Positions 1-8,771 of a stretch of 64,000 nucleotides of DNA are shown here, piece by piece. The DNA comes from Agathobacter rectalis ATCC 33656 (GTDB lineage: Bacteria > Bacillota > Clostridia > Lachnospirales > Lachnospiraceae). The notes beneath the pieces were generated by a model, which searched no databases, was not told the DNA's origin, and worked only from the letters and a program-made list of their open reading frames with translations. Location of the stretch: positions 310,001 through 374,000 of the forward strand of contig NC_012781.1 of the NCBI RefSeq assembly GCF_000020605.1. The letters are read 5' to 3'. The number at the start of each line of letters is the position of its first letter. The stretch's first letter is position 1. The position numbers and the translations under genes are program-made.

Positions 1-2066
<2,066 letters not shown>

Positions 2067-2126
2067 TTAATAACGAAGAAAACAAATCGGAATTGTATGA
2101 AGTTTTGAAGGTATAAACCTTTATAT

Positions 2127-2200
2127 GGCCTAGTGGCTCAGTTGGTTAGAGCGCCGCCCTGTCACGGCGGAGGTCACGGGTTCGAGTCCCGTCTGGGTCG
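2127..2200 (+). tRNA. tRNA-Asp (GUC)
   Basis: A 74-base cloverleaf. Acceptor 'ggcctag' pairs with 'ctgggtc' with G-U wobbles, the anticodon loop 'ctgtcac' gives GTC, and the T loop contains 'ttcgagt'. No CCA is encoded. It is the first of seven tRNA genes and lies about 60 bases after the 23S gene, so it is probably co-transcribed with the rRNA operon. Confidence 0.95.
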
Positions 2201-2278
2201 TTTATAGTGAGTCTTTATTCATGATTATATGACGATTAAATCAGATGAATTTTTTAATACTCACTACAAGTAACGCGT

Positions 2279-2351
2279 GGGATCTTAGCTCAGCTGGGAG
2301 AGCATCTGCCTTACAAGCAGAGGGTCACAGGTTCGAGCCCTGTAGGTCCCA
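2279..2351 (+). tRNA. tRNA-Val (UAC)
   Basis: A 73-base cloverleaf. Acceptor 'gggatct' pairs with 'aggtccc', the anticodon loop 'cttacaa' gives TAC, and the T arm contains 'ggttcgagccc'. No CCA is encoded. Second gene of the tRNA run. Confidence 0.95.
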
Positions 2352-2376
2352 TTTAACTAATTCCTTTATTAGTTAT

Positions 2377-2449
2377 GCCGATGTGGCTCAATTGGCAGAG
2401 CAGCTGATTTGTAATCAGCAGGTTATCGGTTCGAGTCCGATCATCGGCT
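2377..2449 (+). tRNA. tRNA-Thr (UGU)
   Basis: A 73-base cloverleaf. Acceptor 'gccgatg' pairs with 'catcggc', the anticodon loop 'tttgtaa' gives TGT, and the T arm contains 'ggttcgagtcc'. No CCA is encoded. Confidence 0.95.
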
Positions 2450-2478
2450 TTATACAATTTAATATTGAATTGTATTAT

Positions 2479-2560
2479 GGGCAGATTCCCGAGTGGCCAA
2501 AGGGGACAGACTGTAAATCTGCTGCAACTTGCTTCGATGGTTCGAATCCATCTCTGCCCA
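2479..2560 (+). tRNA. tRNA-Tyr (GUA)
   Basis: An 82-base class II tRNA with a long variable arm. Acceptor 'gggcaga' pairs with 'tctgccc' and the anticodon loop 'ctgtaaa' gives GTA. No CCA is encoded. Confidence 0.95.
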
Positions 2561-2589
2561 TTACTCTTTATAGAGTAACTAAATACTAT

Positions 2590-2663
2590 CGCGGGATGGA
2601 GCAGTCTGGAAGCTCGCCGGGCTCATAACCCGGAGGTCATAGGTTCAAATCCTATTCCCGCAA
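2590..2663 (+). tRNA. initiator tRNA-fMet (CAU)
   Basis: The anticodon loop 'ctcataa' gives CAT. Two initiator marks are visible: the first acceptor position is an unpaired C-A, and three G-C pairs close the anticodon stem (ggg/ccc). This separates it from elongator Met and from tRNA-Ile2. No CCA is encoded. Confidence 0.95.
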
Positions 2664-2682
2664 CTCGATGCGTAAGCATTGT

Positions 2683-2755
<73 letters not shown>

Positions 2756-2769
2756 TTTTAATTTATTAT

Positions 2770-2842
2770 GGGATATTAGCTCAGGTGGTAGAGCACTTGA
2801 CTTTTAATCAAGTTGTCCGGGGTTCGAATCCCCGATGTCTCA
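2770..2842 (+). tRNA. tRNA-Lys (UUU)
   Basis: A 73-base cloverleaf. Acceptor 'gggatat' pairs with 'atgtctc' with G-U wobbles and the anticodon loop 'cttttaa' gives TTT. It is the last tRNA of the run. A degenerate inverted copy of its 3' arm lies about 40 bases downstream, beyond the terminator. Confidence 0.95.
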
Positions 2843-2845
2843 TTG

Positions 2846-2875
2846 AAAAACGTCTCTCTTAGAGAGGCGTTTTTT
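2846..2875 (+). terminator. terminator of the rRNA/tRNA transcription unit
   Basis: Stem 'acgtctctc' pairs with 'gagaggcgt' around a short loop and is followed by a run of six T. It lies four bases after tRNA-Lys. Confidence 0.85.
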
Positions 2876-2880
2876 AATGC

Positions 2881-2911
2881 AAGACATCGGAGGGTTCGAA
2901 CTCCGGACAAC
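2881..2911 (-). pseudogene. degenerate inverted copy of the tRNA-Lys 3' arm
   Basis: Read on the minus strand, these 31 bases match the last part of the neighbouring tRNA-Lys (variable region, T arm, acceptor 3' strand) with one extra base and about two substitutions. A T stem 'cggag/ctccg' with an enlarged loop can still be drawn. No D arm or anticodon arm lies beside it, so it is not a functional tRNA. It could be a tRNA relic or the trace of an old tRNA-targeted integration. Confidence 0.6.
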
Positions 2912-3208
2912 GTATTTTAATTAGTAAAACTGCACAAAAAATAATCGAAAATTTGTGCATGTTTGTTAACACTTTCAGAGGCCAAGGTGATACTATAATA
3001 ACTGTAAAAACCCCCCAATACATTATATATTTTTTACTATCCCCATAGTAAAATACCTTCTCCTAAAAGACAGCAGAACGATGGCTGTCTTTTTTTTGCT
3101 CTAATTAAAAAAAAGACAGCCAAATATTTATTATCTATTATTCTTTTGCAAAGTCGAAATTCTACAGTTGAAATGCCAAAATTACATTATAAAAAAACAT
3201 CATTAGAT
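2912..3208. other. non-coding spacer
   Basis: AT-rich spacer between the tRNA cluster and the minus-strand gene ending at 3209. It holds a weak hairpin 'tgcacaaa...tttgtgca' near 2931-2960, a 'tataat' at 2994-2999 without a convincing -35 box, a C-rich run near 3010, and the two-way terminator region at 3067-3121. No coding frame with a ribosome binding site was seen. Confidence 0.6.
3067..3121. terminator. two-way terminator
   Basis: The hairpin 'agacagc...gctgtct' followed by eight T would stop plus-strand transcription near 3097. A second 'gacagcc' at 3115-3121 pairs with 'ggctgtc' at 3084, so a T-tailed hairpin also forms on the minus strand and can end the gene at 3209-3766. Confidence 0.75.
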
Positions 3209-3766
3209 TTACACCGTTAGATTTATATTGCTTCCTGTCCGCAGTGATGTGTAGTAATCATCATGTGACGAGCTGCTCATCTGGCGTGAGACACGATACA
3301 GACTGCTTGTGAAGTCATTGTCATTTCCGAACAGAGAATTAAGAGTGTCTGCGTCGGCTTTTTTGACGAGCTCCTCATTAGCTTTCAGAGTACCGTCCTT
3401 GTTTATTGTGATGCCAATGTCCTCAAGCTCGTCGGTGTATTTGCCTGCCAGCTTTTTGAGCTGCTTGGCGTAACGCTTCATGGAGCTTGAACTGCTGTTT
3501 GAGGCGGAATCAATGGAATTGTTGTATGTGTCAACAAGAGCCATGACTGTTCCGCGGATGTTATCGGTATTTTCGTCGTCCGAATACTTGTAGTTCTTTA
3601 ATTTTTTAGCTGCGCGGTGCAGGGCGGTTGAATCATCGTAAGCGAGCTCTGTAATACTATATTCTTTGCGTTTGGATGATTTCATGGCATCGCGGTTGTT
3701 TGAATAAAAATTTCTCATAAAATATGTTGCTGAAAGATTTGTTGCTGAACTTACTCGTGTACTCAT
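3209..3766 (-). CDS. small FliD-C-like protein of unknown function
   Basis: A 185-residue soluble, Ser/Asn/Lys-rich, mostly helical protein with no signal peptide and no cysteine. The stretch 'ALVDTYNNSID' near residues 76-86 resembles the helical part of FliD C-terminal domains, and a similar 'LVDAYNKMID' occurs in the larger minus-strand FliD-like protein at 24114-25415. The start codon has 'agagga' upstream. A sigma-D-like promoter lies about 100 bases upstream, which supports a flagellar regulon link. It stands alone, with no other flagellar gene nearby. The exact function is not recognisable; the flagellar link is inference. Confidence 0.7.
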   Translation of the reverse strand: MSTRVSSATNLSATYFMRNFYSNNRDAMKSSKRKEYSITELAYDDSTALHRAAKKLKNYKYSDDENTDNIRGTVMALVDTYNNSIDSASNSSSSSMKRYAKQLKKLAGKYTDELEDIGITINKDGTLKANEELVKKADADTLNSLFGNDNDFTSSLYRVSRQMSSSSHDDYYTSLRTGSNINLTV

Positions 3767-3866
3767 GTTAATCCTCTTATTATTTTTAATTATAACTATG
3801 CGGTTACTATTATTTTAGGTTTTATTTTGAACGTATAATTGCACTTAAATATTTGTTATAAATATT

Positions 3867-3894
3867 TTATCGGATATTTGCACGAAAAAGTTTA
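3867..3894 (-). promoter_or_regulatory. sigma-D (flagellar) type promoter
   Basis: On the minus strand 'taaa' is followed after 16 bases by 'tccgataa'. The known SigD/FliA pattern is TAAA-N15-GCCGATAA, so this is one base longer in the spacer and has one mismatch. It points at the FliD-like gene ending at 3209, leaving about 100 bases of leader. Confidence 0.65.
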
Positions 3895-3981
3895 CTTATG
3901 CGATCAAAAGAAGTAAAATACAAAGGAATGCGTAGAATAAGATAAACGCGATTATGCAATCGAAATGCTACCAAGCAAAGA

Positions 3982-4070
3982 GTAACAGAACATAATGTAA
4001 AAAGCATAATGTATTAAAACAAAATGTAACAAACATAAAGTTACAAAAAATGCAACAAACATAATGTAAC
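3982..4070 (+). repeat. degenerate short direct repeats in the galM leader
   Basis: Four imperfect units built on 'aacataatgtaac' occur in tandem just before the galM ribosome binding site; the clearest are 'gtaacagaacataatgtaa' at 3982 and 'aacaaacataatgtaac' at 4054. The pattern suggests slippage or repeated protein sites. The rest of 3767-4088 is AT-rich spacer holding only the sigma-D promoter of the opposite gene. Confidence 0.6.
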
Positions 4071-4088
4071 CAAAGGAGGATATGGGGC

Positions 4089-5132
4089 ATGAGTAAAAAA
4101 GCTTTCGGTACAACATCAAAAGGAGTGGAGGCATCGCTTTACGAAATCAGCAATGGCGGTGGATTGAGAGTACTTTTGACAGACTATGGCGCTTCAGTTG
4201 TATCTATTTTTGTAAAGGACAAGGATGGCAATGAGAGAGATGTCATTTTAGGATATGACAATGTAAAGTCATATGAGAAGGAGTACAGCTATTTTGGTGC
4301 TACTGTCGGCAGATATGCAAACAGGATATCCGATGCAAAGATTAATATTGATGGAGTGGAATATAAGCTTGAGGCTAATGACAATGAGAACAGTCTTCAC
4401 AGTGGATCAAATGGTTTTTCTAAGCGCTTTTGGACTGTTAAGGAGCAGAAGGCAGATGAGATTACCTTTGAGATAGAGGATGCAGATCTGGAGCAGGGCT
4501 TCCCTGGAAATGCAGTCGTTGATGTGACATTTAAGGTAACAGAAGAAAATGCTCTCGCTATTATATACAATGCAAAGGCAGATAAGACAACTACCTTCAA
4601 TATGACAAACCACAGCTATTTCAATCTGAACGGTCATGCATCAGGAAGCGTATACACTCACACATTGCAGATAAATGCTGAGCATTACACACCTGTAAAG
4701 GATTCCAAGGCTATTCCTACAGGTGAGATTGCACCGGTTGAGGGTACACCATTTGATTTTACAGAGGCTAAGCCAATCGGAAGAGATATCGAGGCAAATG
4801 ATACACAGCTTCATTATGGAAGCGGATATGATCACAATTTTGCAATAGACAAGACCGCTCCGGGAGTAGAAAAGGTCGCAACAGCATACTCTCCTGAGAG
4901 TGGCATACAGATGGAGGTATACACCGACTGTGTCGGAATCCAGCTTTATACTGCCAACTTTATCGTGGGACAGGAAGGCAAGGGCGGAGTCAAATACAAT
5001 AACCGCGATGCATTCTGCCTCGAGACACAGTTCTATCCAAACTCAATAAATGAGACCAACTTCAGTACACCTGTTACAAAGGCAGGTGATACATACCACA
5101 CAGAGACCGATTACAAATTCTCTGTGAAATAA
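4089..5132 (+). CDS. galM: aldose 1-epimerase (mutarotase)
   Basis: A 347-residue cytoplasmic enzyme that interconverts alpha and beta anomers of galactose, glucose and similar sugars, feeding the Leloir pathway. Family motifs are present: 'GRYANRI' at 74-80, 'NSLHSG' with H104, 'TNHSYFNL' with H175 as catalytic acid, D248 in 'GYDHN', and 'CLETQFYPNS' with E312 as catalytic base. Length is normal for GalM. The start is set by 'aaaggagga' at 4072-4080. No galK or galT lies next to it, so it is a monocistronic gene with its own terminator. Confidence 0.95.
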   Translation: MSKKAFGTTSKGVEASLYEISNGGGLRVLLTDYGASVVSIFVKDKDGNERDVILGYDNVKSYEKEYSYFGATVGRYANRISDAKINIDGVEYKLEANDNENSLHSGSNGFSKRFWTVKEQKADEITFEIEDADLEQGFPGNAVVDVTFKVTEENALAIIYNAKADKTTTFNMTNHSYFNLNGHASGSVYTHTLQINAEHYTPVKDSKAIPTGEIAPVEGTPFDFTEAKPIGRDIEANDTQLHYGSGYDHNFAIDKTAPGVEKVATAYSPESGIQMEVYTDCVGIQLYTANFIVGQEGKGGVKYNNRDAFCLETQFYPNSINETNFSTPVTKAGDTYHTETDYKFSVK

Positions 5133-5163
5133 AATGCCAACATAAGAGAGATACAGAATAGTT

Positions 5164-5209
5164 AAAGCCCACCATATTGATGAAATTTATCATTAATATG
5201 GTGGGCTTT
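5164..5209 (+). terminator. galM terminator
   Basis: A 15-bp stem 'aaagcccaccatatt' / 'aatatggtgggcttt' closes a 16-base loop. The A and T flanks make it usable on either strand. Confidence 0.85.
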
Positions 5210-5466
5210 CTTAAGCTTTGTTTAATCAAATACTGATACAGTGGTTTTATTTCCGGAAATGTGGTATAAATATATTTATATGTATGAAATGAACATATGA
5301 TTACATTTATAAATTGCGCTAATACTATTATGTTAATGCTATTATGCTAGGTAATTTGTTAGTATTTAAAGCTAGCTGTAATTCTATTAATCATAAACAT
5401 TGGCAAATAAAGATTAAAATTGTCAAATAACAATAAATAGTGATAAATATAGATAATTATTGAGAT

Positions 5467-5678
5467 GACTTCGCACACGCAAACCTGCATTACCGCTGGC
5501 ATATGGTGTGTTCCGAAGAAATATATGAACTGCCACAAAGTTCCATTAACCTTCGGTGACGATAAAAAGCAGACTGATAAAACAGACTATCCGGATGCAT
5601 TTTTTGTGGCTGACTTCATATATTTCTGAGGAATATACCATATGCCGGCGCACCATCACAGCCTGCAAGTGCGAAGTC
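5467..5678. repeat. 212-base imperfect long hairpin element
   Basis: Two arms pair along almost their full length: 5467-5476 with 5669-5678 (10 bp, perfect), 5494-5507 with 5637-5650 (14 bp, one G-T), 5510-5514 with 5631-5635 (one G-T), 5517-5529 with 5614-5626 (13 bp, perfect), and 5532-5539 with 5603-5610 (8 bp). The head is about 60 bases. No coding frame fits. It could be a structured RNA or a MITE-like insertion. The rest of the 599-base gap 5133-5731 is AT-rich with nothing else recognised. Confidence 0.75.
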
Positions 5679-5731
5679 CCCTAAAAATATAAATTAAAAC
5701 AAATAAATATATAGCACAGAGGAAACAAACC

Positions 5732-6667
5732 ATGAAAATAGTATTTTTAGATTCCAAAACAATTGGTGACGACATCGACCTTTCCGAATATGACAAGCTC
5801 GGAGAGGTTGTCAAATATGATTTTTCAACAACAGAGGAAGCAGCGGAGCGCACAAGGGATGCTGATGTGATTGTTTTAAATAAGGTCGAGGTAAATGAGA
5901 AATCAATAGGACAGGCAAAAAATTTAAAGCTTGTATGTGTGACTGCAACAGGCACAAACAATCTGGATAAAGAATATCTGGTAAAAAGAGGCATTGAATG
6001 GAGAAATGTCGCAGGGTATTCTACAGAGACCGTGGCGCAGCATACGTTTGCACTGCTATTTTACCTGCTTGAGAAGCTGAGATATTATGATGATTATGTG
6101 AAGAGCGAGAAATATGTGGGTGATACGTCGTTTACGCATTTTTCCAATGTGTTTCACCAGATTAGCGGTATGACCTGGGGCATCGTGGGGCTTGGAAATA
6201 TCGGAAGACGCGTGGCTGATATCGCAAAGGCTTTTGGCTGCCATGTGGTTTATTATTCTACCTCAGGAAGAAACTCGCAGCCGGGCTATGAGAGGGTGGA
6301 TTTTGATACTCTGCTTGCCACGTCTGATATCGTGTCGGTGCATGCACCGCTCACAGATGATACACTTGGTCTGATGGACAAGGCTGCGTTTGAAAAGATG
6401 AAAAAATCTGCGATATTTTTAAATCTTGGCAGAGGTCCTATAGTGAATGAAGCGGATCTGGCACAGGCGCTTATGGATGGAGAGCTGGCGGCGGCAGGTC
6501 TTGATGTGCTGGCGCAGGAGCCTATGAGTGAGGACAATCCGCTCCGTGCGATAAAGGATTCAAACAAGCTGATTATCACACCGCATATTGCGTGGGCAAG
6601 CGTTGAGGCAAGAACAAATCTGATGCACATTATATACAGTCAAATTGAGGACTTCTTTGCTAATTAG
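5732..6667 (+). CDS. NAD-dependent D-2-hydroxyacid dehydrogenase
   Basis: A 311-residue cytoplasmic oxidoreductase that reduces a 2-keto acid to the D-2-hydroxy acid with NAD(P)H. Visible are the Rossmann motif 'GLGNIG' at 153-158 and the catalytic set R234 ('NLGRGPIVNE'), E263 ('AQEP') and H285 ('TPHIAW'). It resembles the hydroxypyruvate reductase/glycerate dehydrogenase branch more than SerA, because it has no ACT or intervening domain. The exact substrate cannot be read from sequence. Start ATG has 'agaggaa' upstream. Confidence 0.92.
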   Translation: MKIVFLDSKTIGDDIDLSEYDKLGEVVKYDFSTTEEAAERTRDADVIVLNKVEVNEKSIGQAKNLKLVCVTATGTNNLDKEYLVKRGIEWRNVAGYSTETVAQHTFALLFYLLEKLRYYDDYVKSEKYVGDTSFTHFSNVFHQISGMTWGIVGLGNIGRRVADIAKAFGCHVVYYSTSGRNSQPGYERVDFDTLLATSDIVSVHAPLTDDTLGLMDKAAFEKMKKSAIFLNLGRGPIVNEADLAQALMDGELAAAGLDVLAQEPMSEDNPLRAIKDSNKLIITPHIAWASVEARTNLMHIIYSQIEDFFAN

Positions 6668-6686
6668 GAAATATAATTTAAAATCA

Positions 6687-6755
6687 AATCGCAACATTAA
6701 GAGAAAGCACTAAGAGAAAGCATTAAGAGGCAATATTAACAGGCAATATGAAGAG
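6687..6755 (+). repeat. short tandem-like repeats before the sulfatase gene
   Basis: The units 'attaagagaaagc', 'actaagagaaagc' and 'attaagaggc' are followed by 'aatattaacaggc' and 'aatatgaagaggc'. They fill most of the 94-base gap between two plus-strand genes and end at the ribosome binding region of the next one. Confidence 0.55.
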
Positions 6756-6761
6756 GCAGAA

Positions 6762-8699
6762 ATGAGCATCAAATTTGAGATAACAAAACAAAACAACATA
6801 CATTTTGGAATTGCAGCAGTGGCGGCCGCGCTGGTAGGTTACTTTACATCGGCAAGCTGGTGGGTGATTCTTTTGTTTGCGGCAGTATATTTTGGACTTG
6901 TAAATGTGAAGCTTGAGCTTCCGGTGAAGCTGTCGTGGCTTTGGGCTGCGATACTGCTTGTCATCGGAGCGATACTATCTGTTTTTTCGGTGCAGTATGT
7001 GCTGCTGACTGATGAGGACTTTGTGAAAACCACCGATATGGTATGCGTGGTGAATGTGGTTCTGGCGCTCGCCATATATCTGGTGATACTTTTTATCACA
7101 AACAACACGAGGCTGACATGTACCATAGCATCAATTGCCATACTCGCGTTTGGATTTATAGATTACTTTGTCTATGAATTCCGTGGTAATGAGTTTACGT
7201 ATGCGGATTTGAAGTCAGCGGGAACAGGACTTTCTGTCGTGACAAAATACAAATTCGTCATAGACTACAAGTTTTTGTATGTGATTCTGGCGGCTGTTTT
7301 GTATCTCATGCTGGTAAGGCGCATAGAAGTGCAGTTCGAGTCAGCTATCCATATGAGGATTATTTCGATTCTTCTCACAATAATATGCGTGCTGTATGTC
7401 ATCATGAATTCCATGTCACTGAACACCGAGACCTGGGAGAAAAAGGGCACGTACAGAAACGGCTATCTGCTGAACTTTGTGCTCGGCATAAGGGACAGCT
7501 TTGTGAAGGCTCCTGATGGCTACAGCAAGGCGGCAGTTGACAAGATAGCAGGCAATTTCAAGGAAACGGACAGCTCATATTCGCAGTCTGATGCGAAAAA
7601 TCCGACAATCATTGTTATCATGAATGAGTCGTTTGCGGATTTGTCGGTGGTGGGAGATTTTGAGACCAACACGCAGGTTACGCCGTTTATGGATTCTTTG
7701 AGTGAAAATACGCTTAAAGGCTATGCTCTTTCGTCCGTGTACGGTGCGAAGACGCCAAACTCTGAGTGGGAATTTGAGACAGGAAACTCGATGGCATTTC
7801 TGCCGGACGGCTCGGTGGTTTATCAGCAGTATATAAATGATGACCCGACCTCCATAGTCTCAAACCTGAAGAATATCGGCTATACGACGGTTGCGATGCA
7901 TCCGTACTATGCGACAGGCTGGAGCAGGAACAAGATTTATCCGCATCTGGGCTATGATGAGACTTACTTTATAGATGATTTTGACCAGACAAAGATACTC
8001 AGGGAATATATCACTGACCAGGAGCTCTATGATAAGATTATTGACCGCTACGAGAAAAAGAGCGATGACGAGAAACTTTACATCATGGGAGTCACGATGC
8101 AAAACCACGGTGGCTACGGTGAGAGATATGACAACTTCAACCAGGAGGTTTACAAGGTTGGAGCGTCATACACCGATGCGAACCAGTATCTGTCACTTTT
8201 GAATGAAAGTGACAAGGCGCTCGAAAATCTCATCACATACTTTAAGGGTGTGGATGATCCGGTAGAGATTGTGTTTTTTGGAGACCACCAGCCTGGATTA
8301 TGCAATGATTTTATCAAGCTCTTAAATGGCAAGGGCAATTCCGGACTTACGGAGCAGGAGCTTGAGAATCTGTACAAGGTGCCGTTTTTGATATGGACCA
8401 ATTACGAGACGGATGCACAGAAAGTTGATGTGACGAGCCTCAACTACCTGTCCACACTGACGCTTGAGAGAGCCAACATAGATCTGCCGGCATACAACCG
8501 GTTCCTCGCAGAGCTGATGGAGAAGATTCCGGCCATAAATTCAAGGGGCTATTATTCGAAAAAGAATGAGTGTTTTATGCATGTGGAAGACGCAACAGGA
8601 GACGAGGCAAAATGGATAAAGGCATACAATATCCTGCAGTACAATTCGATGTTTGACGAGAAGGACAGAAGCTCGCTGCTGTTTCCGTACCTGAAATAA
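6762..8699 (+). CDS. LtaS-family membrane sulfatase (polyglycerolphosphate or phosphoglycerol transferase)
   Basis: 645 residues. The first about 215 hold six or so membrane segments (for example 17-49, 60-82, 95-112, 120-138, 167-186, 198-215), followed by an extracellular sulfatase-fold domain. Active-site features are 'IIVIMNESF' (E289, metal ligand), 'AKTPNSEWE' (T331, the LtaS nucleophile position), 'MQNHGGYGE' (H449) and 'FFGDHQPGL' (D508, H509). Family members transfer phosphoglycerol from phosphatidylglycerol onto lipoteichoic acid or cell-surface glycans. Domain order and length match LtaS, but the acceptor is unknown. Confidence 0.88.
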   Translation: MSIKFEITKQNNIHFGIAAVAAALVGYFTSASWWVILLFAAVYFGLVNVKLELPVKLSWLWAAILLVIGAILSVFSVQYVLLTDEDFVKTTDMVCVVNVVLALAIYLVILFITNNTRLTCTIASIAILAFGFIDYFVYEFRGNEFTYADLKSAGTGLSVVTKYKFVIDYKFLYVILAAVLYLMLVRRIEVQFESAIHMRIISILLTIICVLYVIMNSMSLNTETWEKKGTYRNGYLLNFVLGIRDSFVKAPDGYSKAAVDKIAGNFKETDSSYSQSDAKNPTIIVIMNESFADLSVVGDFETNTQVTPFMDSLSENTLKGYALSSVYGAKTPNSEWEFETGNSMAFLPDGSVVYQQYINDDPTSIVSNLKNIGYTTVAMHPYYATGWSRNKIYPHLGYDETYFIDDFDQTKILREYITDQELYDKIIDRYEKKSDDEKLYIMGVTMQNHGGYGERYDNFNQEVYKVGASYTDANQYLSLLNESDKALENLITYFKGVDDPVEIVFFGDHQPGLCNDFIKLLNGKGNSGLTEQELENLYKVPFLIWTNYETDAQKVDVTSLNYLSTLTLERANIDLPAYNRFLAELMEKIPAINSRGYYSKKNECFMHVEDATGDEAKWIKAYNILQYNSMFDEKDRSSLLFPYLK

Positions 8700-8771
8700 T
8701 GTTATGATTTGAAGCAGCCATAAATACACATATGAGAAAATGAATTAATATAACTATTCAGGGAGCTAATA

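Noticed and set aside
2994..3097. A short non-coding RNA between 'tataat' and the terminator
   Set aside because: No -35 box or extended -10 motif supports the promoter; the evidence is too weak to list as an RNA gene.
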